Positions 35,603 to 44,843 of a stretch of DNA of 64,000 nucleotides are shown one piece after another. The stretch comes from Acetobacter garciniae (GTDB taxonomy: Bacteria > Pseudomonadota > Alphaproteobacteria > Acetobacterales > Acetobacteraceae). Within the stretch, counting starts at the first letter, position 1. Every line of letters begins with the position of its first letter. The position numbers were made by a program, and so were the translations under genes. The notes under the pieces were generated by a model. It had not been told where the DNA came from. It saw only the letters and a program-made list of their open reading frames with translations, and searched no databases. The stretch covers positions 186,001 through 250,000 of the forward strand of contig NZ_JAFVMH010000003.1 in the NCBI RefSeq assembly GCF_017377735.1, read 5' to 3'.

Positions 35603-35941
35603 ATGCGTTCATTCCAGGGGCAGTTGTCCGACAACCAGCCCATCCGCCGGTCCCTGCCGGAAAAGCAGAAGCAGTTGCGCGAACTGAAGGAAACCCTGGC
35701 GGGCATGAAGGCGCATACCTCGGCCTCCCTCAAGGAAAGCGTGCGCAAGCGTATTGCCCAGCTCGAGGCCGAACTGGCGGCGGCCCCCGTGCTCAAGGCC
35801 AGCGGCCGCAGGCAGGGTGACGCGGCCCCCCGTGGCGCGGGCCGCGCAGGTGCGCGCAGTGGCGGCGCGCGTGAAGGGGCCCGTGAAGGCGGCAGGGACA
35901 GCACGCGGGCAGGCGGGCGGATGCGCCAGCCCCTGGGCTGA
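35603..35941 (+). CDS. small coiled-coil/basic protein
   Basis: A 112-aa protein beginning MRSFQGQLSDNQPIRRSLPEKQK. Residues about 18-60 are charged and heptad-like (KQLRELKETLAGMKAH, ESVRKRIAQLEAELAAA), suggesting a short coiled coil. The rest is Gly/Arg/Ala-rich (RGAGRAGARSGGAREG), which resembles an RNA- or DNA-binding tail. The ATG at 35603 is chosen for GGAG 6 bases upstream; earlier in-frame ATGs at 35585-35591 are possible. It follows hisC by about 140 bases on the same strand. No family is recognised. Confidence 0.6.
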   Translation: MRSFQGQLSDNQPIRRSLPEKQKQLRELKETLAGMKAHTSASLKESVRKRIAQLEAELAAAPVLKASGRRQGDAAPRGAGRAGARSGGAREGAREGGRDSTRAGGRMRQPLG

Positions 35942-36075
35942 GGGGGCGCTGGCTGGTTTTTTGCATCACGGGGCCATCGCGTGATAAGGAGCACCAGCCA
36001 GTCTTTCAGGTGCCATAGGGGCGTGGCCCGGCATGACGCCGCCATGCCCGAATTTTCAAAGCAGGGAGAGCCGTG

Positions 36076-37134
36076 ATGGCCGGAACCCCCTCTTCCTCCT
36101 TGCCGGAACCGCTCTCCGAAGGCGGAACCCATCTGCATGACGGCCTGGTGTGGGCCATTTTCTGCCGTTTCGGGCACGAACCGGTCGAACTCCCGCGTGA
36201 TGTGGTGGCCCAGCGCCTGACAACCGGCCGTTTCCCGCCCGAATTCGCCGGCCCCGATGGCTGGGCGTGGTTCCATTTCGATATCGTCCATACGCTCTCC
36301 CGCGCGCAGATCGAGAGCATTCCTTCCCTGCCCGAAGACGCGCGCCAGGTGCTGACCAACCCCGAACGCAGCACCCGGCTGGACAGCGAGGGCGATATCG
36401 TGTTCGGCGCCCTGCCGGCGTTCGACGATACCGGCATGGATGACGACCGCAATGTCAGCACATGGCGCTTCTCGCTCGAACCCGACCTGCTGCTGACAAC
36501 CCGCCGCCACCCCATCCCGGCTTTGGGGGTGGTGTACCACGAATTATGGCGCGGGCTGGCCCCGCGTTCGCCCGCCAAGGTGGTGGACCGTGCGCTTTTG
36601 GAATTCGCCGATACGGTGCGGCGCGACTTCGCCCGGCTGGACGACCAGCTCGACCGTGCGGAAGACGTGCTGCTGATGCTTGACCGCGATACCGATCTGG
36701 GCCGGGTCAGCGGTTTGCTGGGCGTGGTGCGCCGCCGCTCCACCGAACTGCGCCGCGTCCTGGCCCCGGTGGACCGCCTGTTCCGTGACGAGGAACTGGA
36801 ACTGCCCGACTGGGCGGAGGACGACCTGCGCGATCGGTCGCACCGCCAGGTTCACGCGGCCCTGGACGATCTTCTGGCGTTGCAGGACCGCGCGCGCTCC
36901 CTGCAGGACGAACTGGCGTCAAACCAGGCGGAAGAAACCAACCGGCGGCTGTATATCGTCTCCGTCGGCACCACCCTGATGCTGCCTGCAACCTTCGTGA
37001 CCGGGTTTTTCGGCATGAATACGGGGGGCATGTTCCTGACGACCGGCAACTGGGGCACGGTCGAAGCCGGCGGGTTCTGTTTCCTCATCATGCTCGGCAC
37101 ATGGTTGATGCTGAAAATGACTAAGCTGCTCTAG
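36076..37134 (+). CDS. CorA/ZntB-type metal ion transporter
   Basis: A 352-aa protein of the CorA family, which moves Mg2+, Zn2+ or similar cations across the inner membrane as a pentamer. The N-terminal cytosolic domain is followed by a long helical region (residues about 190-290) and two C-terminal membrane helices. The pore motif is in GFFGMNTGGM. The full sequence, with LWRGLAPRSPAKVVD and RRRSTELRRVLAPVDRLF, fits the ZntB-like branch. Start is ATG 36076, with GGGAGAG just upstream and a GTG one codon earlier. It is convergent with the ABC ATPase gene, 23 bases away. Confidence 0.87.
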   Translation: MAGTPSSSLPEPLSEGGTHLHDGLVWAIFCRFGHEPVELPRDVVAQRLTTGRFPPEFAGPDGWAWFHFDIVHTLSRAQIESIPSLPEDARQVLTNPERSTRLDSEGDIVFGALPAFDDTGMDDDRNVSTWRFSLEPDLLLTTRRHPIPALGVVYHELWRGLAPRSPAKVVDRALLEFADTVRRDFARLDDQLDRAEDVLLMLDRDTDLGRVSGLLGVVRRRSTELRRVLAPVDRLFRDEELELPDWAEDDLRDRSHRQVHAALDDLLALQDRARSLQDELASNQAEETNRRLYIVSVGTTLMLPATFVTGFFGMNTGGMFLTTGNWGTVEAGGFCFLIMLGTWLMLKMTKLL

Positions 37135-37157
37135 GACGTGGTTTCGACAGTCGGCGG

Positions 37158-38093
37158 CTAGGGGATGGCCGGGGCGTCCTGCGCATCTCCGTGGACCTGG
37201 GCGCGGTAGGCGGCCAGCACAGCCGGGGGGGCGCCATCCATGCGAATGCGCCCGCCTTCCATCCAGATCAGCCGGTTGCACCATTTTTCCAGCACGCCAA
37301 GATTGTGGGAGGTCATGACCAGGATATCCGTGGCATTTACCATGGCGGTCAGCCGTCGTTCGGCCCGTTCCTGAAAATGCCGGTCGCCGGCCATGAACCA
37401 TTCATCCATCAGCAGGATCTGCGGGGCGGTGGCGGTGGCAAGGCCAAAGCCCAGGCGTACGCTCATGCCGCTCGAATACAGCCGCACCGGCAGGTCCAGG
37501 AACGCGCCCAGTTCGGCAAAGGCTTCCACATCCGTTTCCAACTGGCGGATGCGCGGGGTGCTCAGGCCTTTTTGTCGCCCGAACAGGGTAATGTTTTCCC
37601 GCCCGGTCAATTCCGCGTTCATGCCCGAATGCAGGTCCAGCAGGGCGGAAACGCTGCCGTGAATATCCAGCCTGCGGGCACCGGGATGGTAAATGCCGCC
37701 CATCACGCGCAGCAGGGTGGACTTGCCCGCGCCATTATGGCCGAGCAGCCCCACGCGCTCCCCCGCCCCGATATGCAGCGAGATATCGCGCAGGGCCTGC
37801 ACGTGAACGATCTTGCTGTGAGGATTGTGACCCAGGGTGATATCGCCCCCCACGCGCGGCCCGCGCGCGGTCCGCAGCAGGTTCTTGCCCTGGCTGAACA
37901 GCAGTTTCTTGAGCGAGCGCGACCCGCTGCGAAAAATCGGGAAATCGAGGTTGACGTGCTCGAGCGTGATGGAGGCCGCATCGTCGTTCATGCGCGCGTC
38001 TGCGGCCACGCCGGTGGGGGCCGTGGGCATGTCGGCAGAGGCCTGGGCGGCCGGAGCCATGTCGGACGCGGCCATGTCGGGGGGGATGGTCAT
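37158..38093 (-). CDS. polysaccharide-export ABC transporter ATPase (KpsT/Wzt type)
   Basis: A 311-aa ATP-binding subunit. Walker A is GLLGHNGAGKSTLLRV, the signature is YSSGMSVRLGFGLAT, Walker B is QILLMDEWF, and the H-loop lies in VMTSHNLG. Its sequence style (ISALLDLHSGMNAELTGRENI-type block GSVSALLDLHSGMNAELTG) matches ABC-2 exporters of capsule or O-antigen, not importers. The start at 38091-38093 forms an ATGA overlap with the permease stop, so the pair is translated together. The first 30 residues are Met/Ala/Asp-rich and poorly conserved. Confidence 0.9.
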   Translation of the reverse strand: MTIPPDMAASDMAPAAQASADMPTAPTGVAADARMNDDAASITLEHVNLDFPIFRSGSRSLKKLLFSQGKNLLRTARGPRVGGDITLGHNPHSKIVHVQALRDISLHIGAGERVGLLGHNGAGKSTLLRVMGGIYHPGARRLDIHGSVSALLDLHSGMNAELTGRENITLFGRQKGLSTPRIRQLETDVEAFAELGAFLDLPVRLYSSGMSVRLGFGLATATAPQILLMDEWFMAGDRHFQERAERRLTAMVNATDILVMTSHNLGVLEKWCNRLIWMEGGRIRMDGAPPAVLAAYRAQVHGDAQDAPAIP

Positions 38094-39079
38094 ATCCAGA
38101 AGGCCAGTCGGCGCCGCGCGCGGGAAAAGACAAGCAGGGCCGCAGCCCACAGGGCCACGCTGAAACCGCTGGCGACCAGCCACAGGCTGGGGGCTGCGGC
38201 ATGGCCCAGCAGCGGGCTGCGCACGATTTCAAGCAGGGAATAGAACGGGTTGAACAGCAACCAGCGCGCCGCATTCTTGAGCTGGTGCGCATCCCATATG
38301 ACGGGTGTGACGTAAAAGGCGATCTGCATCACGCTGCCGATAATGGGTGGAATGTCGCGAAAGCGCGCGCACAGGCTGCCCAGCAGCAGGCACAGGGCCA
38401 CGCCATCAAGCATCCAGACCGCGATGGCGGGGAGGGCCAGGAATGCGATCGTGCCGGGCCACGCCCCCATGAGCACGAACACCGCGACAGGGGCGATGAT
38501 GTTATAGCCGAACACGACACCGCAGCGCACAAGGGTACGGAACGCCTGGACCGAATAAGGCATGTTGACCGAGCGGATGGTATGCGCCGCATTGGTAAAG
38601 GTGGTGCAGCTTTCCTGCATGAGGGCGGATATGCCCGCCTGCCACAGAATAAGCGAAATTGCGAGATAGGGCAGGTATTCCCGCAGCACCAGATGGAAGA
38701 TCTGCGCGTAGATCCAGCCCATGGAGCCGATCATGATCCCGGTTGTCAGCGTCAGCCAGAAAGGTCCGATCCGCGACCCGTTGAACTGCATGCGGATATC
38801 GAGCCAGCCCAGTGCGACGGCCAGACGCCACAGGCTGAGCCCTTCCCCGATATCGCGGCAGGCCAGCAACAGGCGCGAGCGTGTGGGTTCGGGGCGTCGG
38901 CCCGGTGTTCTTGCTGGGGTTTCGGGCGCACCGGACGGGGGCGAAGGTGCCTGCCCAAGGGGGGAAGTGGCCCGTTCGTCAGCCATTCCACCTGGTGCTT
39001 GGGGCACCGCCTGGTCCCGGTCCGTTTCCGGGTCCCGGGTTGCGGGAAAAATCTGCGTGGAAGATCCAGACGTGCCCAT
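38090..39079 (-). CDS. polysaccharide-export ABC transporter permease (ABC-2, KpsM/Wzm type)
   Basis: A 329-aa integral-membrane subunit. About six hydrophobic helices lie in residues 115-325, starting with DIRMQFNGSRIGPFWLTLTTG (the KpsM/Wzm-type amphipathic entry: shown as MQFNGSRIGPFWLTL). Later blocks are AIWMLDGVALCLLLGSLCARF-like and FYVTPVIWDAHQLKN. The N-terminal 70 residues are Pro/Ala/Gly-rich and likely cytosolic. ATG at 39077-39079 is used; a second ATG lies one codon upstream. With the ATPase it should export a glycan, but no glycan-specific glycosyltransferases are adjacent. It is divergent from the lytic transglycosylase. Confidence 0.88.
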   Translation of the reverse strand: MGTSGSSTQIFPATRDPETDRDQAVPQAPGGMADERATSPLGQAPSPPSGAPETPARTPGRRPEPTRSRLLLACRDIGEGLSLWRLAVALGWLDIRMQFNGSRIGPFWLTLTTGIMIGSMGWIYAQIFHLVLREYLPYLAISLILWQAGISALMQESCTTFTNAAHTIRSVNMPYSVQAFRTLVRCGVVFGYNIIAPVAVFVLMGAWPGTIAFLALPAIAVWMLDGVALCLLLGSLCARFRDIPPIIGSVMQIAFYVTPVIWDAHQLKNAARWLLFNPFYSLLEIVRSPLLGHAAAPSLWLVASGFSVALWAAALLVFSRARRRLAFWI

Positions 39080-39304
39080 CATGCTGTATCGCCTATCCGA
39101 TCCCCTGGCGTTCCGCAACCATGGGCTGCCCGGTCGTGGGGATCATGCACGCGTTTTCTTGCATGCGCGTAAGGCGGAGTATACATATTTCGCGGGTCTG
39201 TTGGGGGCCGCCCGGCTTTCGTGCCGGGGTTTCGGGCCGGATTGTTACAGGGGGCTGCGGGTTGCAGGCCGTGCCCCGTCATACGCAAAGGATGGAACGG
39301 CAGC

Positions 39305-40996
39305 ATGACAGCCAGGCAACCACGCCAGCATGCAGCCCATGGGCGCACCCCTGGCACCGCCCATGGAGCCGCCCACGGGGTCACGACGCCGGACCCGTTT
39401 GCGACAGGAAATACCCCCGAAAACGCGCGCGTTGGCACGCCCCTGCCGCACGGCGCGCCAGGGGTAATGCGCATTGCGCGCGGCGCCGTGCTGTTGGGAA
39501 TGCTGGCAAGCCTGGCCGCCTGCGCCAATGGACCGGGCGGTGACAATGTAAGCATGCCGGTCGAGGAAGAAGCCGCCTATTACCGCGCCCATGCCCGTGG
39601 GTATTACGCACCCCCCGGCCCCCCCAGCGATCCGTGGGGTCCCTATATACAAGAAGCGTCGCAGCGTTTCGACGTGCCCGAGGAATGGGTGCGCGCGGTG
39701 ATCGACCAGGAATCGGGCGGCAAGCTGTATCATAACGGCCAGCTTGTGACCTCCGGCCCCGGGGCCATGGGGCTGATGCAGCTTATGCCGCCGACCTATG
39801 ACGACATGCGCACCACCTATAATCTGGGTGGGGATGCGTACGAACCGCATGACAACATCATGGCCGGTACGGCCTATCTGCGCCAGCTCTACGATATTTA
39901 CGGCTCCCCGGGCTTTCTGGCCGCGTACAACGCAGGTCCCGGCCGGCTGGAGGATTTCATAACCCGCAACCGCGTTCTCCCGCGTGAGACACGTAATTAC
40001 GTGGCCGCCATCGGGCGGCGTATTGTCGGCATCTCGCCCGCCAACCGTTCCCAGGCCGACCTGCTGGTGGCCAGCCACGATACGCTGACCCAGTCGGCCC
40101 AGCCGCGCGTCAGCGGGGAAATGAGCGCGGTCCGCACCGCCTGGGCCAACAAGCGCGCATCCGAACAGCCCGTGCAGGTGGCCGAGGCCATCGGTTCGGA
40201 TAGCGGGCAGGACGATACACAGGCCGATAACGCGCCCGACACGCAGGATAGCCAGGCGAATACCCCCTCCACCTACGGGCAGGACTGGCACGCCCTTGCC
40301 CGCCCGACCCGGGTGGCGGACGGTGCTGAAAGCCCCGATGCGGTGCGCGCAGCCTGGGCCCGGCGGCTCAGCAATTCCGAACAGTCCGTGGCCAATACCC
40401 CGCTCCAGGTGGCGCAGGCAGCCGATACCGCGGATACCGACAGCACCCAGCCCGGCCAGCAGGACGGGGCCGGGCAGGCTTCGGCGGACGGGCAGGCAGC
40501 CCAGGGCACGGACACGCAGGCCGTGGCGCAGGCCGATGCCAACGCCCAGGGCCCCGCTGCGCAGGCCAGCCAGGCCGATACCTCGGCGGAGTCCCCATCC
40601 GATAATACCTGGGTGGTGGCGCAGGCGGATACCCAGCCCAACACGCCTGATGAGCCTGCGCGCAACGGTTCGTTATCATCCGGAATGGGGCTTTTCCCCG
40701 CAGCCCATGCAGAGCCCGTACCCTTGCTGACCCATAAGGCCCGCGCGCCCGAACCGCGTAACTGGGCCATTCAGGTGGGGGCGTTCGGTTCCGCCGCCAT
40801 GGCGCAACAGGCGGCGGGTCAGGCGCGGCACAAGGCGACGGCTTTGGGGGCGGCCCGTCCGTCGGTCGCTGCCGTGCAGGTTCGGCAAGGGCGGCTTTAC
40901 CGGGCAAGGCTTGTGAACCTGTCGCACAGCCAGGCGCTGGATGCCTGCCGCAAGCTGAGCGGCTGTGTCGTGATCTCTCCCGATTCCCGCTCCTAG
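39305..40996 (+). CDS. SLT lytic transglycosylase lipoprotein with SPOR domain
   Basis: A 563-aa protein (509 aa from the later ATG 39467). The lipobox LASLAAC suggests an outer-membrane lipoprotein; since this signal (MRIARGAVLLGMLAS) starts at 39467, that start is a serious alternative. The SLT catalytic Glu is in VIDQESGGKLYHNG, followed by GPGAMGLMQLMPPTY and FLAAYNAGPGRLEDF. A long Asp/Gln/Ala-rich linker (about residues 275-480) leads to a SPOR domain with NWAIQVGAFGS and RLYRARLVNLSHSQA. SPOR binds denuded peptidoglycan at the septum, so the enzyme likely acts in cell division. Divergent from the ABC exporter. Confidence 0.88.
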   Translation: MTARQPRQHAAHGRTPGTAHGAAHGVTTPDPFATGNTPENARVGTPLPHGAPGVMRIARGAVLLGMLASLAACANGPGGDNVSMPVEEEAAYYRAHARGYYAPPGPPSDPWGPYIQEASQRFDVPEEWVRAVIDQESGGKLYHNGQLVTSGPGAMGLMQLMPPTYDDMRTTYNLGGDAYEPHDNIMAGTAYLRQLYDIYGSPGFLAAYNAGPGRLEDFITRNRVLPRETRNYVAAIGRRIVGISPANRSQADLLVASHDTLTQSAQPRVSGEMSAVRTAWANKRASEQPVQVAEAIGSDSGQDDTQADNAPDTQDSQANTPSTYGQDWHALARPTRVADGAESPDAVRAAWARRLSNSEQSVANTPLQVAQAADTADTDSTQPGQQDGAGQASADGQAAQGTDTQAVAQADANAQGPAAQASQADTSAESPSDNTWVVAQADTQPNTPDEPARNGSLSSGMGLFPAAHAEPVPLLTHKARAPEPRNWAIQVGAFGSAAMAQQAAGQARHKATALGAARPSVAAVQVRQGRLYRARLVNLSHSQALDACRKLSGCVVISPDSRS

Positions 40997-41044
40997 CCAC
41001 ACGGCATCAGCGGGATTTCAAGCCGCCCCGATCGCTTGCCGCCT

Positions 41045-42091
41045 TCAGGCTGGCGGAGCGGGTGCCGGGGTTGCTGCTGGCGTGGCGGCGGGCGCGCCTG
41101 CTGTGGGCAGCGGCGCATTGTCGCGGCCGGAATAGCGGCCGATAATCTGGCGGACCCCCCCTGCGGCTTCCTGTGCCGCCGCAACCGCGACATCGCCCCA
41201 ATAGCCGTCGAGCGAATGGGCGGCGATATCGTGCAGCTGGGTGGCGGCCCCTGCTTCCTTGCCGGCCTTGTCCTGCACGCGCCAGACAATTTCGATATGC
41301 TGCTGCGGGTGGCCGGTCGTGCCTGCCGGGCCGTCCGTGATTTTGACCGTGCAGGTTACGGTGAAGTCGGCATTTTCGGCCGAATTCTGGATGGTATCCG
41401 CCCCGTCGCGGAAAGAGGCCGCAAAGGCCTGGGCCAGGGCCGTATTGCCATCGCCGGGTGCTCCGCTCACCCCGCTGAAATAGACCCGTGCCGCCCGGTG
41501 CTTGAGACTATGGGGGTCTTTTTCCATGTCGTCGGCCTGGATACCTGTCAGCACCGAGGCAATGCGCGGGGCCGCATCCTGTGCTGCGGCGGACAGGACC
41601 GGCTCCTGCGCGCCGGACCACAGGGCGGCGGGCACAGGGGCCCCTTCCTGCGTGGCGCGCACCTGGTTCTTGGGGGTCATGACCTGGTAGATGGGAACGA
41701 CCTGCCCGTCGCGCAGTTCGGCGCGCATGCTCAGCCACCAGTCACCCGGCCGGGTGGGCTGGGCCATGGCGGGAATGGTCTGGCCCAGCAATGCGGTGGC
41801 GGTGTTCCAGGCCCATTGCCGTGCCCCTGCCTCGGGCAGGAGCGACTCGGTCGGGGTGGGAATGTCCAGGCGCGAGGGCGGGGCATTGTGCGCCAGGGCG
41901 GATGCATCCCGCCCGGGGTTGGAGAACGGGCCGGGCATGCTGAGGCAGCCGCCCAGCAGCAAAAGGGCCGCCAGCGGCAGGGCGGCCAGGGCCCGGGTGG
42001 TTTGGTCTGGTGCGGTTCGGGCCCGCGGGGGCGGGGATGTACGGGGCAGGGCAGAGAGGGGCGAGGCGGAAGCAGGTGGGCGAAGTCTCAT
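41045..42091 (-). CDS. lipoprotein of unknown function in the lgt operon
   Basis: A 348-aa protein with a long basic N-terminus and a lipobox, LAALPLAALLLLGGC (Cys49), indicating lipid attachment. The mature part has two tracts that look structured: RQWAWNTATALLGQTIP, DGQVVPIYQVMTPKNQVRA, and ADFTVTCTVKITDGPAGT, plus a Pro/Ala/Thr-rich tail of about 25 residues. No family is recognised. The start is 42089-42091 because the ATG overlaps the pgeF stop as ATGA; the frame is open 55 codons upstream but overlaps pgeF. It lies downstream of lgt, midA-like and pgeF, and Lgt would lipidate it. Confidence 0.78.
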   Translation of the reverse strand: MRLRPPASASPLSALPRTSPPPRARTAPDQTTRALAALPLAALLLLGGCLSMPGPFSNPGRDASALAHNAPPSRLDIPTPTESLLPEAGARQWAWNTATALLGQTIPAMAQPTRPGDWWLSMRAELRDGQVVPIYQVMTPKNQVRATQEGAPVPAALWSGAQEPVLSAAAQDAAPRIASVLTGIQADDMEKDPHSLKHRAARVYFSGVSGAPGDGNTALAQAFAASFRDGADTIQNSAENADFTVTCTVKITDGPAGTTGHPQQHIEIVWRVQDKAGKEAGAATQLHDIAAHSLDGYWGDVAVAAAQEAAGGVRQIIGRYSGRDNAPLPTAGAPAATPAATPAPAPPA

Positions 42092-42900
42092 ACGGGGCGG
42101 GGTCCTGTGGCTATGACGGAAATCTGGTGGCCGATCGGGCCACCACCGGCCAATGTGCGCCGCCGGTGGCTGAAAAAACGACGTTCGTCGGATAATGTGT
42201 CCATCCCCAGGGCGGCGGCACGGCCAATGCCTGCACGCTGGAGACGAAAGACGCACCAGCCCGCCAGGTCGAACTGGTAATGGCCGGGCCGCAGGCCGGG
42301 GGCGAAGAAAATGGCCGCCTGCCGGTCGCCCGCCAGAATGGTGGCGCGCATGTCGGCACCCGTTTCATAACTTTCCTGGGCAATACAGGGGCCGACCACG
42401 GCCTTGATATCCGTTGCCGTGGCCCCCAGGTGGCCCATGGCCGCCAGTGTCGCTTCCAGCACCCCGGCCAGTGCGCCCCGCCAGCCCGCATGGGCGGCCC
42501 CCACCACCGTGCCATCGCTGGTGCTGAACAGGACGGGCGCGCAATCGGCCGTGATAACGCCAAGGGCAAGGTCGGGCCGGGTCGTGACCAGCGCATCCGC
42601 CTGCGCCCCGGCACCCGGTGCCCAAGGCTGTTCGGCGGTAATGACATTGGCCCCATGCACCTGGGTCACGCCCAGCAGGTGGGCGGGGGCAACGCCCATA
42701 TGGGCCGCCACGCGCTGGCGGTTTTCCGCCAGGTTTTCCGGCGTGTCCCCCGAACGGGTGGAACAGTTCAGGCTGGCATAGGGCCCGGTGGACACACCCC
42801 CCTCACGCGTGAAAAACCCGTGTCGCGCCTGGCCCAGCAACGGGCTTGTCAGCGGGGAAAGCCGGAAGGAAGACCCTGAAGGTGCCACATCGAGTGTCAT
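42088..42900 (-). CDS. pgeF: peptidoglycan editing factor PgeF (multicopper-laccase-like fold)
   Basis: A 270-aa protein of the PgeF (formerly DUF152/YfiH) family, which hydrolyses aberrant peptidoglycan precursors and was once read as polyphenol oxidase. Typical blocks: HGFFTREGGVSTGPYASLN, GVTQVHGANV, DCAPVLF, VGAAHAGWRGALAGVLE and IGPCIAQESYE-like VVGPCIAQESYE. Conserved His and Cys residues for Zn/Cu are in these blocks. The start ATG 42898-42900 overlaps the MidA-like stop as ATGA and its stop overlaps the lipoprotein start as ATGA, so it is coupled on both sides. Confidence 0.94.
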   Translation of the reverse strand: MTLDVAPSGSSFRLSPLTSPLLGQARHGFFTREGGVSTGPYASLNCSTRSGDTPENLAENRQRVAAHMGVAPAHLLGVTQVHGANVITAEQPWAPGAGAQADALVTTRPDLALGVITADCAPVLFSTSDGTVVGAAHAGWRGALAGVLEATLAAMGHLGATATDIKAVVGPCIAQESYETGADMRATILAGDRQAAIFFAPGLRPGHYQFDLAGWCVFRLQRAGIGRAAALGMDTLSDERRFFSHRRRTLAGGGPIGHQISVIATGPRPV

Positions 42901-43922
42901 GCGGCTGGTCCTTTCGTAAAGCCAGGCGGTGGGGGGAGTGATGCTGACTGTAACGCCATGACACGGAACAGATGACCCATTTTTTCCGGCGCGGCCAGCC
43001 GTTCGGCCCCGCTGCGCAGGGCGGCGGCGTTATCGGGTGTGGTCGCACGGGCCAGTTGTTCGGTGCGTTCCATCAGGCCCAGCCCCAGAAGGAACGCGCC
43101 CTGGGTCTGCGCCCCGTACACGGTGGCCCCGGCCTGTCGGGCGGCGGCCCCAAAGGCGGTAAAGTCGACATGGGCTGTCAGGTCGGCCTCGCCCGCAGCT
43201 TCCAGCGGGGGGGCCTGGCGGGCATGGCGCAGGGCTTGCAGCGAATCCCCCGTCAGGGTCGAGGCATGGCCGTAATCGAGGAACAGGGCGGCCCCGGGAG
43301 TGTGCGCCAGCCGATGGCCCAGCAGGCGGGCGATCTCCAGTGCGGGTTCGCACAGTTCGACCACGGCCCCTTCCTCCAGCGTGCGGCCATCGGGCAGGAT
43401 GGGGGCGGGGCAGAGGATCAGGTGAAAAACGCCATCGGCCACATGGCGTTCGTGCCAGCCGCCTTCTGCCTGCACGAACTGGCGGATGGGCAGGGCGTCG
43501 AGAAATTCATTCCCCAGCAGGATCAGCGGGCCCGGCGGCAGGTCCGCCACGCTGTCATGCCACACAGGCTGGGCGTAGGGCCGCAGGGCCTGTGCCTGTG
43601 CCGCGCGCATGAGGGGGGATGTTTCGACCAGATGCACGCGCATGGCCCGTGCCATGGCGGGCACCTGCCGGCTTATCAGCCGCAGCGCATCGGCCATGAG
43701 CGTGCCCCGGCCCGGCCCCGCTTCGGCCAGTATGAACGGGTCGGGCCGGCCCATGCCCTGCCAGACCATGGCCGCCCAGCCCCCCAGCAATTCGCCGAAA
43801 ACCTGGCTGATTTCGGGGGCGGTAATAAAGTCGCTCAGCAACGGTGTGGTGGCGTAGTACTGCGCGTTGGCCTGCGCCATGAACCGGTCCAGCCGCAGCG
43901 CGTGGGGTGGGGGGGCGGTCAT
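42897..43922 (-). CDS. SAM-dependent methyltransferase, NDUFAF7/MidA family
   Basis: A 341-aa methyltransferase of the MidA/NDUFAF7 group, which in mitochondria methylates an arginine of complex I; bacterial members have less defined targets. Seen: LSDFITAPEISQVFGELLGGW, ILAEAGPGRGTLMADALR (SAM motif I), LVETSPLMRAAQA, LLGNEFLDALPIRQ, and FLDYGHA near the middle. The start ATG 43920-43922 lies 7 bases after the lgt stop; the frame is open further up into lgt but without support. It overlaps pgeF by ATGA. The order lgt, midA-like, pgeF is common in alphaproteobacteria. Confidence 0.88.
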   Translation of the reverse strand: MTAPPPHALRLDRFMAQANAQYYATTPLLSDFITAPEISQVFGELLGGWAAMVWQGMGRPDPFILAEAGPGRGTLMADALRLISRQVPAMARAMRVHLVETSPLMRAAQAQALRPYAQPVWHDSVADLPPGPLILLGNEFLDALPIRQFVQAEGGWHERHVADGVFHLILCPAPILPDGRTLEEGAVVELCEPALEIARLLGHRLAHTPGAALFLDYGHASTLTGDSLQALRHARQAPPLEAAGEADLTAHVDFTAFGAAARQAGATVYGAQTQGAFLLGLGLMERTEQLARATTPDNAAALRSGAERLAAPEKMGHLFRVMALQSASLPPPPGFTKGPAA

Positions 43923-43929
43923 GCGGCGG

Positions 43930-44781
43930 TCAGGACCCGGGCGGGGGCTGGTCCGCGGCAGGGGCGGGCAGGCCCGCATAGGCGGGGTGGCGGCGGGCGT
44001 AGACCATCAGCGCAAGGCCCGCGGCCAGCATGGGCAGGCACAGGATCTGGCCCATGGTCAGCCCCCCGGCCAGGTAGCCCAGGAAGGAATCCGGTTCGCG
44101 GAAAAATTCGCAGAACGAGCGTGCGCAGGCATAGCCTGCCAGGAACATGCCCGCCAGAAAGCCCGGACGTTCGCGTATTGCCAGCCGGCGGGACGCAACG
44201 AACAGCACCACGAACAGCAAAAGCCCTTCGGTCAGCGATTCGTAAAGCTGCGAGGGATGGCGCGGGATCGGCCCGCCATCGGGGAAAATCATGGCCCAGG
44301 GCAGGCTGGCCGGGGCTTCGCGCCCCCATAGTTCCCCGTTGATGAAATTGGCCACGCGCCCCAGTCCCAGCCCGATGGGCACGGCCACCGTCACCCGGTC
44401 CGCGAAGGCCAGGAAATTCAGCTTGTACCGCCAGGTGAACAGCACCATGGCGATGACAACCCCAAGCGCCCCGCCATGGAAGGACATGCCGCCATGCCAG
44501 ACTTCCAGCATGGAGAGCGGATGGCGCAGGTAGTAGCCCGGCTGGTAGAACAGCACATAGCCCAGCCGCCCGCCCAGGAGCACGCCCAGCGTCACCCATG
44601 TCAGGAAGTCGTCCGCCAGTTCGGGCGTTGCCACGCGCGGGGCAAGTGCCACCAGGCGGCGGAGCAGCATGATCCCAAGGACAATGCCCAGGATATAGGA
44701 CAGCGCGTACCAGCGCACGGCCAGCGGGCCGACATGGACCAGAACGGGGTTGAACTGCGGAAACATCAAAACAGGAAGCAT
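43930..44781 (-). CDS. lgt: prolipoprotein diacylglyceryl transferase
   Basis: A 283-aa inner-membrane enzyme that transfers diacylglycerol to the lipobox cysteine of prolipoproteins. Seven hydrophobic segments are visible. The family signature GRVANFINGELWGR (with Asn and Glu of the active site) and GGMSFHGGALGV with its conserved His are intact, as is RHPSQLYESLTEG. The C-terminus is Pro-rich and hydrophilic. Start ATG 44779-44781. It leads an overlapping cluster with a methyltransferase, PgeF and a lipoprotein gene, which supports shared envelope work. Confidence 0.96.
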   Translation of the reverse strand: MLPVLMFPQFNPVLVHVGPLAVRWYALSYILGIVLGIMLLRRLVALAPRVATPELADDFLTWVTLGVLLGGRLGYVLFYQPGYYLRHPLSMLEVWHGGMSFHGGALGVVIAMVLFTWRYKLNFLAFADRVTVAVPIGLGLGRVANFINGELWGREAPASLPWAMIFPDGGPIPRHPSQLYESLTEGLLLFVVLFVASRRLAIRERPGFLAGMFLAGYACARSFCEFFREPDSFLGYLAGGLTMGQILCLPMLAAGLALMVYARRHPAYAGLPAPAADQPPPGS

Positions 44782-44843
44782 GCGGGTGTCCGGTGCCAGA
44801 AATGCCCCGTCGGGGGCACAGGGAATAAAGCAGACTGTAGGCC

